Source: JBJELF01 sp051879015
GTDB lineage: Bacteria; Bacillota; Clostridia; Lachnospirales; Lachnospiraceae
Direction: 5' to 3'
DNA length: 43,804 bases
Assembly (NCBI GenBank): GCA_051879015.1
Contig: JBJELF010000108.1
Span: 1 to 43,804 of the forward strand
The position numbers and the translations under genes are program-made. Below are positions 16,101 to 23,749 of the stretch, piece by piece (the stretch's first letter is position 1; every line of letters begins with the position of its first letter). The notes beneath the pieces were generated by a model. That model was not told the DNA's origin, ran no database searches, and worked only from the letters and a program-made list of their open reading frames with translations.

Positions 16101-17471
16101 AGCGGCAAGAGGAAGCACAAATTTAACTGCAGCCACTGCACTTTCCTTGTCAGATTCATCTGCTCTGCTGGCAATTGCCTTCACTTGATAAGTGCCGGAT
16201 GCACTTGGCGTGAAAGTAACCGAGGAACCTGTACTGTCCGAAGCTACACTTGCCTCGTCAATGACACTGCCCTCTGCGTCAAGCAACTGCACTGTCACCT
16301 TGTCTGCACCATCATATCCAATTAATCCAGTATAAGTTACCTTAATTTTTCCGTTTTCAGCCACTGCGCTGTCGATGACAGGTGCTGCCACATCCGCCCA
16401 ATTTGCTCTAGCTGGACGCTCTCCTCCAGTAGTTTCCGTAACTACGATTGTATACACTCTGGCACCACGATTGTAATCTGCGTTTTCAGGAGAAACAACC
16501 TGATAAGTGTCAGCTGCCAAATTGGAGTAGGTCAGCTTGGTTCTGCCTGTGCCAGTTACAATATCAATCCCTTCATTGTTTGCAACAATCTCACCTGCAG
16601 AATTGATCAAAGCTACGGCAGAAGTATTGCTGCTGCCCGTGCTGCTCATCTCTACAGAAGCATCCGCTGTACCTGTAACAATAAACTGAATCGCACCGCT
16701 TAATGCTTTGTCCACTTCTACAGAAGTAATTAAACCAGTGCTGCTGCTTACACGCTGGGTTACTTTGCCTACACTCTTAAAATAGCCATCTCCCAGTGCA
16801 GTACCTTCCTCTAAAAGATCTTTGTCCACTACGCCTTCTGCATTCATAGCAGTCGCATCAAACATATGCTCTGTTGTGACAGCTTCTGCTTCCTCATTCA
16901 CTGTAATGTCAAACAGACGAGCTCCGCGGCTTTCACCATAAGAGATAATCTGATAAGTACCCGCTGGAAGATCGCTGAATGTAAATGCTACTCTGCTGGT
17001 ACCCTCAACCGTTAAATTAGAAGTAACTGCATCTGAGCCAGTCTGTGCAGGCACCTCACTGTCCTCCAAAACCAAATCTCCAGTGGCAGTGTCAAGCAAA
17101 GCAATCTCAGAAACATTGCTGCTGCCGGTACTCGAAGCACCAAAGACGAGTGTAGATACTCCGTTTGTGGTAAACTGAATGGAACCGTTCCCCTGCTTTG
17201 CAAGCTCAATACATTTTAAAGTTCCATTTCCTGATGTGCGCATGGTAACGGTGCCTACCACCTTAAAATAACCATCCGCATAAGTTGTTCCCTCAGGAAC
17301 TGCCTCCTTGTCCTCAACGCCAGCTTCAGAGATTGTCGTAAAATCAATTTTATGCTCCTCTGTCGCCGCAGTGGCACGCAGCATTCCCAAGCCGGGAGCG
17401 CTCAATACCAGCGTCAAAACCATGGCTATCGACAAGACTACTGCCTCTAGCCTGCTCCACTTTGTTTTCAT
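13182..17471 (-). CDS. Cell-wall-anchored pectate lyase, PL9-type beta-helix
   Basis: The 1429-residue secreted protein has a signal peptide (about 1-36, ending in ATAAT), two related beta-sandwich modules (about 37-195 and 196-350, each with SSTGSSN and SRGAR/NRGAR), two FN3 domains (about 360-545), a concanavalin-like module (about 550-780) and a Cadherin-like module (about 805-905). A right-handed beta-helix follows (about 908-1260). In the helix, NTGLQISR, SDNLILNCTSYNNADAGYEDADGF, DDGWDLYAK and GNGFKMGG are typical of PL9 pectate lyases, with the Asp cluster fitting the calcium site. Ten PSESEG repeats form the wall spacer, followed by SAPTGD, a hydrophobic stretch and RKRR. The ATG has AAGGAGG seven bases upstream. 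It would cut pectate or homogalacturonan at the cell surface. The sorting motif lacks the usual Leu-Pro. Confidence 0.9.
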   Translation of the reverse strand: MKTKWSRLEAVVLSIAMVLTLVLSAPGLGMLRATAATEEHKIDFTTISEAGVEDKEAVPEGTTYADGYFKVVGTVTMRTSGNGTLKCIELAKQGNGSIQFTTNGVSTLVFGASSTGSSNVSEIALLDTATGDLVLEDSEVPAQTGSDAVTSNLTVEGTSRVAFTFSDLPAGTYQIISYGESRGARLFDITVNEEAEAVTTEHMFDATAMNAEGVVDKDLLEEGTALGDGYFKSVGKVTQRVSSSTGLITSVEVDKALSGAIQFIVTGTADASVEMSSTGSSNTSAVALINSAGEIVANNEGIDIVTGTGRTKLTYSNLAADTYQVVSPENADYNRGARVYTIVVTETTGGERPARANWADVAAPVIDSAVAENGKIKVTYTGLIGYDGADKVTVQLLDAEGSVIDEASVASDSTGSSVTFTPSASGTYQVKAIASRADESDKESAVAAVKFVLPLAAPIISSGTSMGAGSVLIAWGAVAEADSYIVAYKAVGDADYIRTEPTKETEQTVSGLTVGETYSFVVIAVRGSEESAESAAKEVKVTEEAQQIWAFQSFGTNTTDDTEYNGYSGDLNADGQVTVWNTNTKGKLVPNSTDGISFYYTSIPADKNFTFSADVYIDTWTLTNGQEGFGIMAADAVSNSHTSFWNNSYMASVTKVEYAGNQGGNITMKLGVGAQEKIGVPAGFSAADGVPADFTSTMKTLETTCIDQPAGTYNIVGNYTNTADLGTVSEITTFRLEIKRDNTGYTLTYSDPDTGEVIGSQRYYDLERDNLNTIDTEFIYVGFFASRSCKATFSNVSLESHDASLDPDAEERETEYVDPSYKVLSTKKTGNAAHTLLFYANADGLLSIADSEGNMIAENVDYTVASYYEQDVTLKKGSNQFVFTFTPDADYLPDGVSYKRLSSYDTAVIKHTVTYQTIAEGIVSLYVSPSGTPDGKGTKDSPIDIYTAVSYVQAGQTIVLAGGTYNLTSPVIVERGIDGTEDQMIYMVADPDATERPVFDFGKVSTGLTVAGNYWYIQGLDVTHTSNANRGILVAGKHCVFDQINTYENGNTGLQISRYLTTDDRDMWPSDNLILNCTSYNNADAGYEDADGFAAKLTCGEGNVFDGCIAYNNADDGWDLYAKVETGSIGAVILQNCVAYRNGYLLDGTDAGNGNGFKMGGESQYAGHHLINSIAFDNKAKGIDSNSCPDNKVTNSTSFNNESYNVALYTNVAKYTNYEPNGIISFRVGTDVEEQLKPVNQDSSEIYKSTNYFWSNGSSQNSEGVTVSEDWFVSLDTSITPTRNADGTINMHGLLELTSNAPTDAGARLSGTASAEITIPDYPSESEGPSESEGPSESEGPSESEGPSESEGPSESEGPSESEGPSESEGPSESEGPSESEGSSEGEDPSPSAPTGDAFTISLWLAVFAISLFGAAYVLRKRRENDEIQ
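13327..13506 (-). repeat. Ten 18-bp tandem repeats encoding PSESEG
   Basis: Ten units of 18 bases encode ten copies of PSESEG near the C-terminus of the pectate lyase. Units differ only at third positions (cgctt or cactt; tgga or tggg), so the array is young or kept homogeneous by slippage. It should vary in length between strains without breaking the frame. Confidence 0.95.
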
Positions 17472-17582
17472 ACAAAAACCTCCTTACCCCACGACAAATT
17501 TTGTCTTCTCAGCAAAAATTTGTCTTGTTTTTTTGCCTGCCTTATCCACACCCGTATTTTTGTACAAATTTACTAAATGTGG

Positions 17583-17636
17583 ACAAATGCAAGCATTTGT
17601 ATTTACTATTATGGCATATTTAGCTAAAAATTTCAA
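17583..17636 (-). promoter_or_regulatory. Pectate lyase promoter with palindromic operator
   Basis: TTGAAA (17631-17636) and CATAAT (17608-17613) are spaced 17 bases on the minus strand. A perfect palindrome, ACAAATGC-AA-GCATTTGT (17583-17600), begins eight bases past the -10 and so covers the start of transcription, the classic repressor position. Related ACAAAT/ATTTGT words recur in the leader (for example the GACAAATTTTGTC dyad near 17492). Confidence 0.6.
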
Positions 17637-17649
17637 CCAATAATTGCCA

Positions 17650-17692
17650 TAAAATTTCCCTATCGCTTCATCATAAAGCGATGGGGAAATTG
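17650..17692 (-). terminator. Terminator of the amine-dehydrogenase-like gene
   Basis: AATTTCCCcATCGCTT pairs with AAGCGATaGGGAAATT across a seven-base loop, with TTTTAT following on the minus strand. The rest of 17472-17769 is the pectate lyase leader and promoter, with no gene seen. Confidence 0.7.
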
Positions 17693-17769
17693 ATTTTTAG
17701 ATATGGTGGATGTGGCTTGTTTACGGAGCCTATCCGTTTCATAGAGTGGTATTCTTATTTTCTATGCAA

Positions 17770-18852
17770 TTATTTTGTCTTTACATAGGTATTCATCGGA
17801 CCAGTCAGATAATGATTGACGGGCATCTTCTCCGTGGTAACATATCCTGGCTCTGCATCAATCAACATCGGAATACGATTGATGAGAGTTGCACAGGTCA
17901 ATTCTACGGTTGCCGGACGATTTACCACAATAGTAGTCTCTGGCTCACCCTCAAAGGTCCATTCATTTCGGTCAAAATCTTCTGGTCCGTATACATATCC
18001 CAGACACTGAGTCTCCAGTGTAATTCCCTCTTCGGTCTCTGTAGTAACAATTGCGGACATTCCTGTTGCATCACCAGCCTTGACCGTCATATTTAATGTG
18101 CTGGAATAGAGATCGGTTGGATGGGTCACTGGCACACATTTCTGTGTCTGTGATACAATATGCAGACCCAACTGGCTGCACAGCCATCCGTTCTGATTCC
18201 ACATATAGGATGGAACTACGGTACCATCTGCGATGGCCTGAACCGTCTCCTCGTAGGAGAGGTCGTTGTATTTTCCAATCTGCTTTTCAAACTCATCAAT
18301 CGGCAGTCCTGCGCCATGTCCTTCTGCCAGTGCAATTCCGTAATCCTCTACATTGTAACTGCTGCTGCCGCAGATTTTGGTAATCTTATGCATGGAACCT
18401 GCCAAAGTTGTGATAAGAGAGCCCCAATACATATCTGGGTAACCACTTCCGCAAAGAGTACAGCCGCCAGCCTTTGCCAACTCATCCAACTCTTTGGTAA
18501 TTTCATAGGATGAATTCCATGGATACAATGCTTCCTCACAGGTAGAAATTGCATTTACACCATTTTTTGCACATACCGAAAATGCTTCCTTTAACTCTGC
18601 CATGGTCGAGCGAGTTGCAATTACACAGACATCTGGTTTTAATGCTTTAAAAATTGCATCTGCATCCTTTGCATCGCTGATTGTAATGCCCATTGGCTCC
18701 ATTCCTAAATGAGTGCCAATGTCTTTGCCAATGACTGCTGGATTCATATCAAATGCTGCAACTAATTCCCCACCATTTTCCATCACATAGCGCATCAGAT
18801 ACAAACTCATCTTACCACAACCATACTGTGCCACTTTTACTTTTCTGTCCAT
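17770..18852 (-). CDS. NAD(P)-dependent amine dehydrogenase-like (Ord/DapB-fold) protein
   Basis: The 360-residue protein begins VKVAQYGCGKMSLYLMRYVMENG, a Rossmann nucleotide site of the dihydrodipicolinate-reductase fold, and continues with VAAFDMNPAVIGKDIG and VCVIATRSTMAEL. The length and layout fit the family that includes 2,4-diaminopentanoate dehydrogenase (Ord) of ornithine fermentation, rather than the shorter DapB (about 250-270 residues). No other ornithine-fermentation genes are nearby, so the substrate is open. AGGAGG lies eight bases before the ATG. It is a single gene with its own promoter and terminator. A dyad inside the promoter suggests control by a dedicated regulator not present in this window. 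Confidence 0.6.
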   Translation of the reverse strand: MDRKVKVAQYGCGKMSLYLMRYVMENGGELVAAFDMNPAVIGKDIGTHLGMEPMGITISDAKDADAIFKALKPDVCVIATRSTMAELKEAFSVCAKNGVNAISTCEEALYPWNSSYEITKELDELAKAGGCTLCGSGYPDMYWGSLITTLAGSMHKITKICGSSSYNVEDYGIALAEGHGAGLPIDEFEKQIGKYNDLSYEETVQAIADGTVVPSYMWNQNGWLCSQLGLHIVSQTQKCVPVTHPTDLYSSTLNMTVKAGDATGMSAIVTTETEEGITLETQCLGYVYGPEDFDRNEWTFEGEPETTIVVNRPATVELTCATLINRIPMLIDAEPGYVTTEKMPVNHYLTGPMNTYVKTK

Positions 18853-18916
18853 AGTTTGTTCCTCCTTTATTTTATCTTTTTTGACCTAACATACAACCTG
18901 TAAGGATCATAGAACC

Positions 18917-18945
18917 ACCATACCTTATACAAAGTGTAAGGTCAA
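18917..18945 (-). promoter_or_regulatory. Promoter with internal MerR-type dyad
   Basis: TTGACC (18940-18945) and TATGGT (18917-18922) are 17 bases apart. The spacer is filled by an inverted repeat at 18922-18942, ACCTTATAC with GTGTAAGGT around AAA (one mismatch in nine). MerR-family activators bind such dyads between -35 and -10, though they usually act on 19-base spacers, so simple repression is also possible. Confidence 0.6.
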
Positions 18946-19054
18946 GACATATTTTTCACAAACATTTTTGTGTAATTTTACCTATTTTCTTGTATTTTTA
19001 TCATAAAAATTGTGCATCAAGGAGAATAAAACGCCAGTGCTCCCGCTTCCAAAT

Positions 19055-19090
19055 AGGGAAAAGGGTGGCTGCCTAAGGCAGTCACCCTTT
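19055..19090 (-). terminator. Terminator of glutamine synthetase
   Basis: AAAGGGTGgCTGCC pairs with GGCAGtCACCCTTT around a short AAG-type loop, followed on the minus strand by TTTTCCC. The T run is short. No gene is seen in the rest of 18853-19114. Confidence 0.7.
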
Positions 19091-19114
19091 AGGGAATATA
19101 TATGCAAAAATAAA

Positions 19115-21229
19115 TCAAACCTCAAAAATTAAATCAGCATAAGTTGGATATGGCCACAAATCTCTGTCTACAATCTGCTCCAAAGCATCTGCTGGTGCTC
19201 TCAAAGCATCCATAGCTGGCTTTACAGCATCCTTGTATGCGTAAGCCATTGCCTCACCATTTTCGATTGCGATTGCCTTCTCCTGCTCTGCCTTCAAAGC
19301 TGCCAAAGCTGCCTTGGTCTGTGCCAACAGGGAGGAAGCTTCTACCAACAGCTCGCTCTGTGCAGATACATCAGCAGCTGGACAAGCACTCTTAACACTA
19401 TTGATGGAACTTGCCAACTCGGATACAAATTTAACAACTGCTGGAATAATCTGCTTGGAAGCCATATCAATCATGGTCAATGCCTCAATATTGATATACT
19501 TGGAGTAGGTCTCGTACAGGACTTCAGAACGTGCCTCAAGCTCTGCCTTTGTGAAGATACCAAACTCTTCAAACAATTTAACTGCCTTATCCGTAGTCAA
19601 TGCTGGAACAGCCTCGATCATAGACTTGATGTTTGGAAGTCCTCTTCTCTCAGCCTCAGCTACCCACTCATCTGAGTAACCGTTTCCGTTGAAGACGATT
19701 CTTCTATGTTCGGTCATATACTTCTTAATCAAATCATGTACTGCTACATCAAAGTCTTCTGCCTGCTCCAACTCATCTGCTGCTTCTGCAAATGCCTCTG
19801 CTACGATAGCATTTAATACGGTATTTGGTCCTGCGATAGAAGCGGAAGAACCTACCATACGGAACTCAAATTTATTTCCAGTGAAAGCAAATGGTGATGT
19901 TCTATTTCTGTCAGTAGCATCCTTCTTGAACTCTGGCAAGGTGTTTACACCTGTATTCAACACATCACCTTCCTTGGAGGAAACTGCTTCACCTGTCTCA
20001 ACCAACTGCTTTACTACATCTTCCAGCTGCTCGCCTAAGAACATAGAGATGATTGCTGGAGGTGCCTCGTTTGCTCCTAATCGGTGGTCATTTCCTACAT
20101 CCGATGCGGACTGACGAAGCAAATCTGCATGTTTATCAACAGCCTTCATGATGCAAGCCAATACCAGCAGGAACTGTACATTTGCGTGAGGGGTATTGCC
20201 TGGATCCAACAAGTTTACACCATTGTCCGTCGTCAAAGACCAGTTGTTGTGCTTTCCAGAACCATTGACACCTGCAAATGGCTTCTCATGAAGCAAACAT
20301 ACCAAGTTGTGCTTTCCAGCGACTCTCTTCATTGTCTCCATAACCAACTGGTTGTGGTCAACCGCGATATTAGCATCGTTGAAGATTGGTGCCAACTCAT
20401 GCTGTGCTGGAGCAACCTCGTTATGCTGTGTCTTTGCAGTGATGCCCAACTTCCAAAGCTCTACATTCAAGTCCTTCATGAAAGCACCAATACGCTCACG
20501 GATAACACCGAAGTACTGGTCTTCCAATTCCTGTCCCTTTGGAGCTGATGCACCAAACAAGGTACGGCCAGAGAAAATCAAATCTCTTCTCTGCAAATAT
20601 TTATCTCTGTCTACTAAGAAGTACTCCTGCTCTGGACCAACCGAAGCAGTTACCTTGGTAGCCTCTGTATTTCCAAATAATTTTACGATACGCAATGCTT
20701 CTTTGCTGACAGCCTGCATGGAACGAAGAAGTGGAGTTTTCTCATCCAATGCCTCGCCCTTGTAAGAGCAGAACGCAGTAGGAATGCACAGGGTCACACC
20801 ACATGCACTTTCCTTCAAAAATGCTGGAGAAGTAATATCCCAAGCTGTATATCCTCTAGCCTCAAAGGTAGCTCTCAAACCGCCAGATGGGAATGAAGAT
20901 GCATCGGGCTCACCCTTAATCAATTCCTTGCCTGTCAATTCCAACAATGTCTTGCCATTTTTTGGAAGAGTGATAAAAGAGTCATGCTTCTCCGCTGTGA
21001 TACCAGTCAATGGCTGGAACCAATGAGTATAATGAGTTGCGCCATGCTCTACTGCCCAATCCTTCATTGCGGCAGCTACCACATCTGCTGTAGCCATTGA
21101 AAGCTCGCCGCCTTCTTCGATCATCTTCTTCACTTCTGCAAAAATCTTCTTAGGCAAACGCTCTCTCATGACAGACTCGTCAAATACATTTGCGCCAAAG
21201 ATGTCTGTAATCTTGATAATTTCGCTCAT
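19115..21229 (-). CDS. glnN: Glutamine synthetase type III
   Basis: The 704-residue protein is far longer than GSI (about 440-470 residues), as expected for GSIII. It makes glutamine from glutamate, ammonia and ATP in the cytosol. Landmarks are the N-terminal FGANVFDESVMRERLPK, the type III catalytic stretches THYTHWFQPLTG and SFPSGGLRATFEARGY, GPEQEYFLVD, KTQHNEVAPAQHELAPIF and VNGSGKHNNWSL, and RNRTSPFAFTGNKFEFR. The ATG has GGAG eight bases upstream. It is monocistronic, between its own terminator and a structured leader. In some Clostridia GSIII is controlled by antitermination (ANTAR-type), which would fit the leader hairpin. Confidence 0.97.
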   Translation of the reverse strand: MSEIIKITDIFGANVFDESVMRERLPKKIFAEVKKMIEEGGELSMATADVVAAAMKDWAVEHGATHYTHWFQPLTGITAEKHDSFITLPKNGKTLLELTGKELIKGEPDASSFPSGGLRATFEARGYTAWDITSPAFLKESACGVTLCIPTAFCSYKGEALDEKTPLLRSMQAVSKEALRIVKLFGNTEATKVTASVGPEQEYFLVDRDKYLQRRDLIFSGRTLFGASAPKGQELEDQYFGVIRERIGAFMKDLNVELWKLGITAKTQHNEVAPAQHELAPIFNDANIAVDHNQLVMETMKRVAGKHNLVCLLHEKPFAGVNGSGKHNNWSLTTDNGVNLLDPGNTPHANVQFLLVLACIMKAVDKHADLLRQSASDVGNDHRLGANEAPPAIISMFLGEQLEDVVKQLVETGEAVSSKEGDVLNTGVNTLPEFKKDATDRNRTSPFAFTGNKFEFRMVGSSASIAGPNTVLNAIVAEAFAEAADELEQAEDFDVAVHDLIKKYMTEHRRIVFNGNGYSDEWVAEAERRGLPNIKSMIEAVPALTTDKAVKLFEEFGIFTKAELEARSEVLYETYSKYINIEALTMIDMASKQIIPAVVKFVSELASSINSVKSACPAADVSAQSELLVEASSLLAQTKAALAALKAEQEKAIAIENGEAMAYAYKDAVKPAMDALRAPADALEQIVDRDLWPYPTYADLIFEV

Positions 21230-21365
21230 ATCTTACTCTCCTTATATGGATATTTGATTGTGCTGACCCTGTACCTGTACTACAAAAGTAAGCTGTTCCC
21301 TGTCTTCCCTTAGATGCATCTTTCATAGCAACTGCCCTGCCTCGCAAGCGAGACAGCACCATGTA

Positions 21366-21403
21366 TAAAAGGGACAAAGGCTACATCTGAACACCTTTGT
21401 CCC
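21366..21403 (-). promoter_or_regulatory. Terminator-like hairpin in the glutamine synthetase leader
   Basis: GGGACAAAGG (21371-21380) pairs perfectly with CCTTTGTCCC (21394-21403), with TTTTATA following on the minus strand. It lies about 140 bases before glnN and about 265 after the sortase stop. A -35/-10 pair (TTGCTT, 17 bases, TATTTT) is readable upstream near 21456-21484 on the minus strand. It is either an attenuator of glnN or the late terminator of srtB. A smaller hairpin (CTGtCTCGC/GCGAGgCAG) follows at 21337-21356. Confidence 0.55.
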
Positions 21404-21668
21404 TGTCATTGCACATATCTTTTTGCGGATGAACAAGCTTCATTCCGTCTGCATATAAAATATCTCATTTTACTGGAAAAAGCAAGTCCTTTTTTCAATT
21501 TTGTATAATGCTACAAATTTTTCCTTAATATTCCGCAAATATCCGACAATAACTATAAAACTATATTTTCTTTTGTGCTGAAGTTGAATTTTAGCTCTCT
21601 ATTCTTTATGAACTTAATATTCTAAAGTTGACCCACAGAGCTTGCTCTGAACCAAAACGCCCCCGTGC

Positions 21669-22646
21669 TCAGATAATCCGCTTGGCATGCACCACAAACC
21701 GAGTATCATTCCAATCGTTTGTACAGGTCGAGAGGGTAATAATCTGATCGCTAGTTGATACGGACACTCCCGTATCATAGAACTTCCACGCCATAATCTG
21801 GTCGAGATAGCTTTGATATTCCCCCTCACTGCTATATTGACAATCATATGTTATGCTGACATTCTGTGTAATATAACAACAAAAAATCTGATAAACCCTT
21901 GTCTCATTTTCCAGATAAATCATAATATTGGGATGCGCAGCATAATAATCATAGTTCTCATAGTAAACCAGGTCATGAAACATTTGCTTATTTCTCTGAT
22001 TATGACCATAGATAATTGTATTGTCTGTATCAAAAGGATGCTTGACATTGCAGTCCACAAAAATACTGCCGGCTGCATTTTTTGTTCCATAAATTGTCTG
22101 ACGAATATAGGTTTCATTGTTGTCTGTCTGCACCATTGGGTAATCTATATTCGTGCCTTCAATCCGAATCCAACCTAACACCTCTGAATTGATTTCCTTC
22201 AATGCCGCTAAATCCATCGTATAGCGAACTGCAATATAATAAGACACATCAATACCATTTACTATGATGGTCTGGTCACGCACATACTGCCTCTCTCCTA
22301 CATAGCGAATGACCTGTTTGACTTCGGCCGATTCCTCTTCCCGATTTTTCTCATTCTCCATCACACTCTCTAACTTTGCTTCCACATCCTCGCGCAGCTG
22401 TGCAATATGAGAATTTTCTATTTGCTCGATCTCTTCTCGTTGCTCTTTTTCTTCAGTTTCCAATTCTGCAGCAGTGGGAGTAAACCCTTCTCGGATACCT
22501 GAATATTCATGTTGCCCTTTGTAATACTCCCAAAAAGCGGAAATTAAATGACTGGCGGACCAGACTATAATCACAGCCAAGACCGCCAGCAAAATTGTCG
22601 TCAGGACATTTTCCACTTTGGAATATTTCTTTTTTTTCTTACTCAA
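21669..22646 (-). CDS. srtB: Class B sortase
   Basis: The 325-residue protein has an N-terminal membrane anchor (about 14-38), a long charged coiled-coil-like stalk (about 60-115, Glu/Lys-rich) and a sortase domain. It carries DYPMVQTDNNETY, GSIFVDCN, the catalytic His in IIYGHNQRN, Cys in ITLSTCTND and Arg in DTRFVVHA. It joins secreted proteins to the cell wall. The pectate lyase at 13182-17471 is the only visible substrate candidate. The likely start is TTG at 22646, since no in-frame ATG precedes the membrane segment and an upstream TAA closes the frame. The gene begins 37 bases after fba and may be co-transcribed with it. The stalk is longer than in the classic SrtB. Confidence 0.92.
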   Translation of the reverse strand: MSKKKKKYSKVENVLTTILLAVLAVIIVWSASHLISAFWEYYKGQHEYSGIREGFTPTAAELETEEKEQREEIEQIENSHIAQLREDVEAKLESVMENEKNREEESAEVKQVIRYVGERQYVRDQTIIVNGIDVSYYIAVRYTMDLAALKEINSEVLGWIRIEGTNIDYPMVQTDNNETYIRQTIYGTKNAAGSIFVDCNVKHPFDTDNTIIYGHNQRNKQMFHDLVYYENYDYYAAHPNIMIYLENETRVYQIFCCYITQNVSITYDCQYSSEGEYQSYLDQIMAWKFYDTGVSVSTSDQIITLSTCTNDWNDTRFVVHAKRII

Positions 22647-22683
22647 TATGCATTAAAGGTTTCCTGACTCAAACTGAATTGCT

Positions 22684-23547
22684 TCAGGCCTTGCCAACGG
22701 AACCAAACAGCTCCATCTTCTGCTTTACAGTCTCCTTGATAGCTGCTGCGCCTGGAGCCAAAAGCTTACGTGGGTCAAATCCCTTACCCTGCAGATCCTT
22801 GCCTGCCTCAATATACTTACGGGTAGCCTCTGCGAAGGACAGCTGGCACTCTGTATTTACATTGATCTTAGCTACGCCAAGGGAAATTGCCTTCTTAATC
22901 TGATCTTCTGGGATACCAGTACCGCCATGAAGTACCAATGGCATATCTCCAGTCAGAGCGCTGACTGCTGCCAATGTCTCAAAGCTCAAACCTTCCCAGT
23001 TTGCTGGATATTTTCCATGGATATTTCCAATACCAGCTGCCAACATCGTTACTCCCAAATCTGCAATCTGCTTACACTCGTTTGGATCTGCGCACTCGCC
23101 CTTGCCGACAACGCCATCTTCCTCGCCGCCGATAGCTCCAACTTCTGCCTCAAGAGACATACCTTTCTCAGCACAAATCTTAACCAACTCTGTCGTCTTT
23201 GCAATGTTCTCTTCAATTGGATAGTGGGAACCATCAAACATAATGGAGGAGAAACCTGCCTCAATACACTTTAAGCAGCCGCCATAGGTACCATGATCCA
23301 AATGCAGAGCAACTGGTACTGTGATATTTAACTCTTCCAACATCCCATTGACCATACCTACAACGGTCTTGTAACCAGTCATGTACTTTCCAGCACCCTC
23401 AGATACACCAAGAATAACTGGAGACTGCAGTTCCTGAGCTGTAGTCAGGATGGCCTTTGTCCATTCCAAGTTGTTGATATTGAACTGACCTACGGCATAC
23501 TTGCCAGCCTTTGCCTTTTGCAGCATCTCTTTTGCTGATACTAACAT
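22684..23547 (-). CDS. fba: Class II fructose-1,6-bisphosphate aldolase
   Basis: The 287-residue zinc aldolase of glycolysis and gluconeogenesis is in the cytosol. It shows YAVGQFNINN, the zinc/catalytic stretch HLDHGTYGGC, FDGSHYPIEENI, EAEVGAIGGEEDG, NIHGKYP and VLHGGTGIPEDQI, and ends in the INVNTECQ region of the family. The ATG at 23547 has GGAGG seven bases upstream; an in-frame ATT nine codons earlier lacks a site. A TATAAT lies about 90 bases upstream but with a weak -35. Confidence 0.97.
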   Translation of the reverse strand: MLVSAKEMLQKAKAGKYAVGQFNINNLEWTKAILTTAQELQSPVILGVSEGAGKYMTGYKTVVGMVNGMLEELNITVPVALHLDHGTYGGCLKCIEAGFSSIMFDGSHYPIEENIAKTTELVKICAEKGMSLEAEVGAIGGEEDGVVGKGECADPNECKQIADLGVTMLAAGIGNIHGKYPANWEGLSFETLAAVSALTGDMPLVLHGGTGIPEDQIKKAISLGVAKINVNTECQLSFAEATRKYIEAGKDLQGKGFDPRKLLAPGAAAIKETVKQKMELFGSVGKA

Positions 23548-23749
23548 AATATTACCTCCAAATTGTATTTTCATTTTAGAATCGCAATGATTCAGTATTT
23601 ATCCTAAATCATCACTTAGAATCTTCAATTCTATCCCAATTATACCTTATTTTCTTCAAAAAAGGAATAGGGAAATATGTGAAAAAATTAACAATATTCA
23701 TATAATGAAACACACTTTTTTCGACGAAAACATGAGACGGCCCAGCGTA

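Noticed and set aside
21180..21377. Small basic reading frame in the glnN leader
   Set aside because: It overlaps the start of glnN out of frame, lacks a ribosome-binding site and covers the hairpin region.
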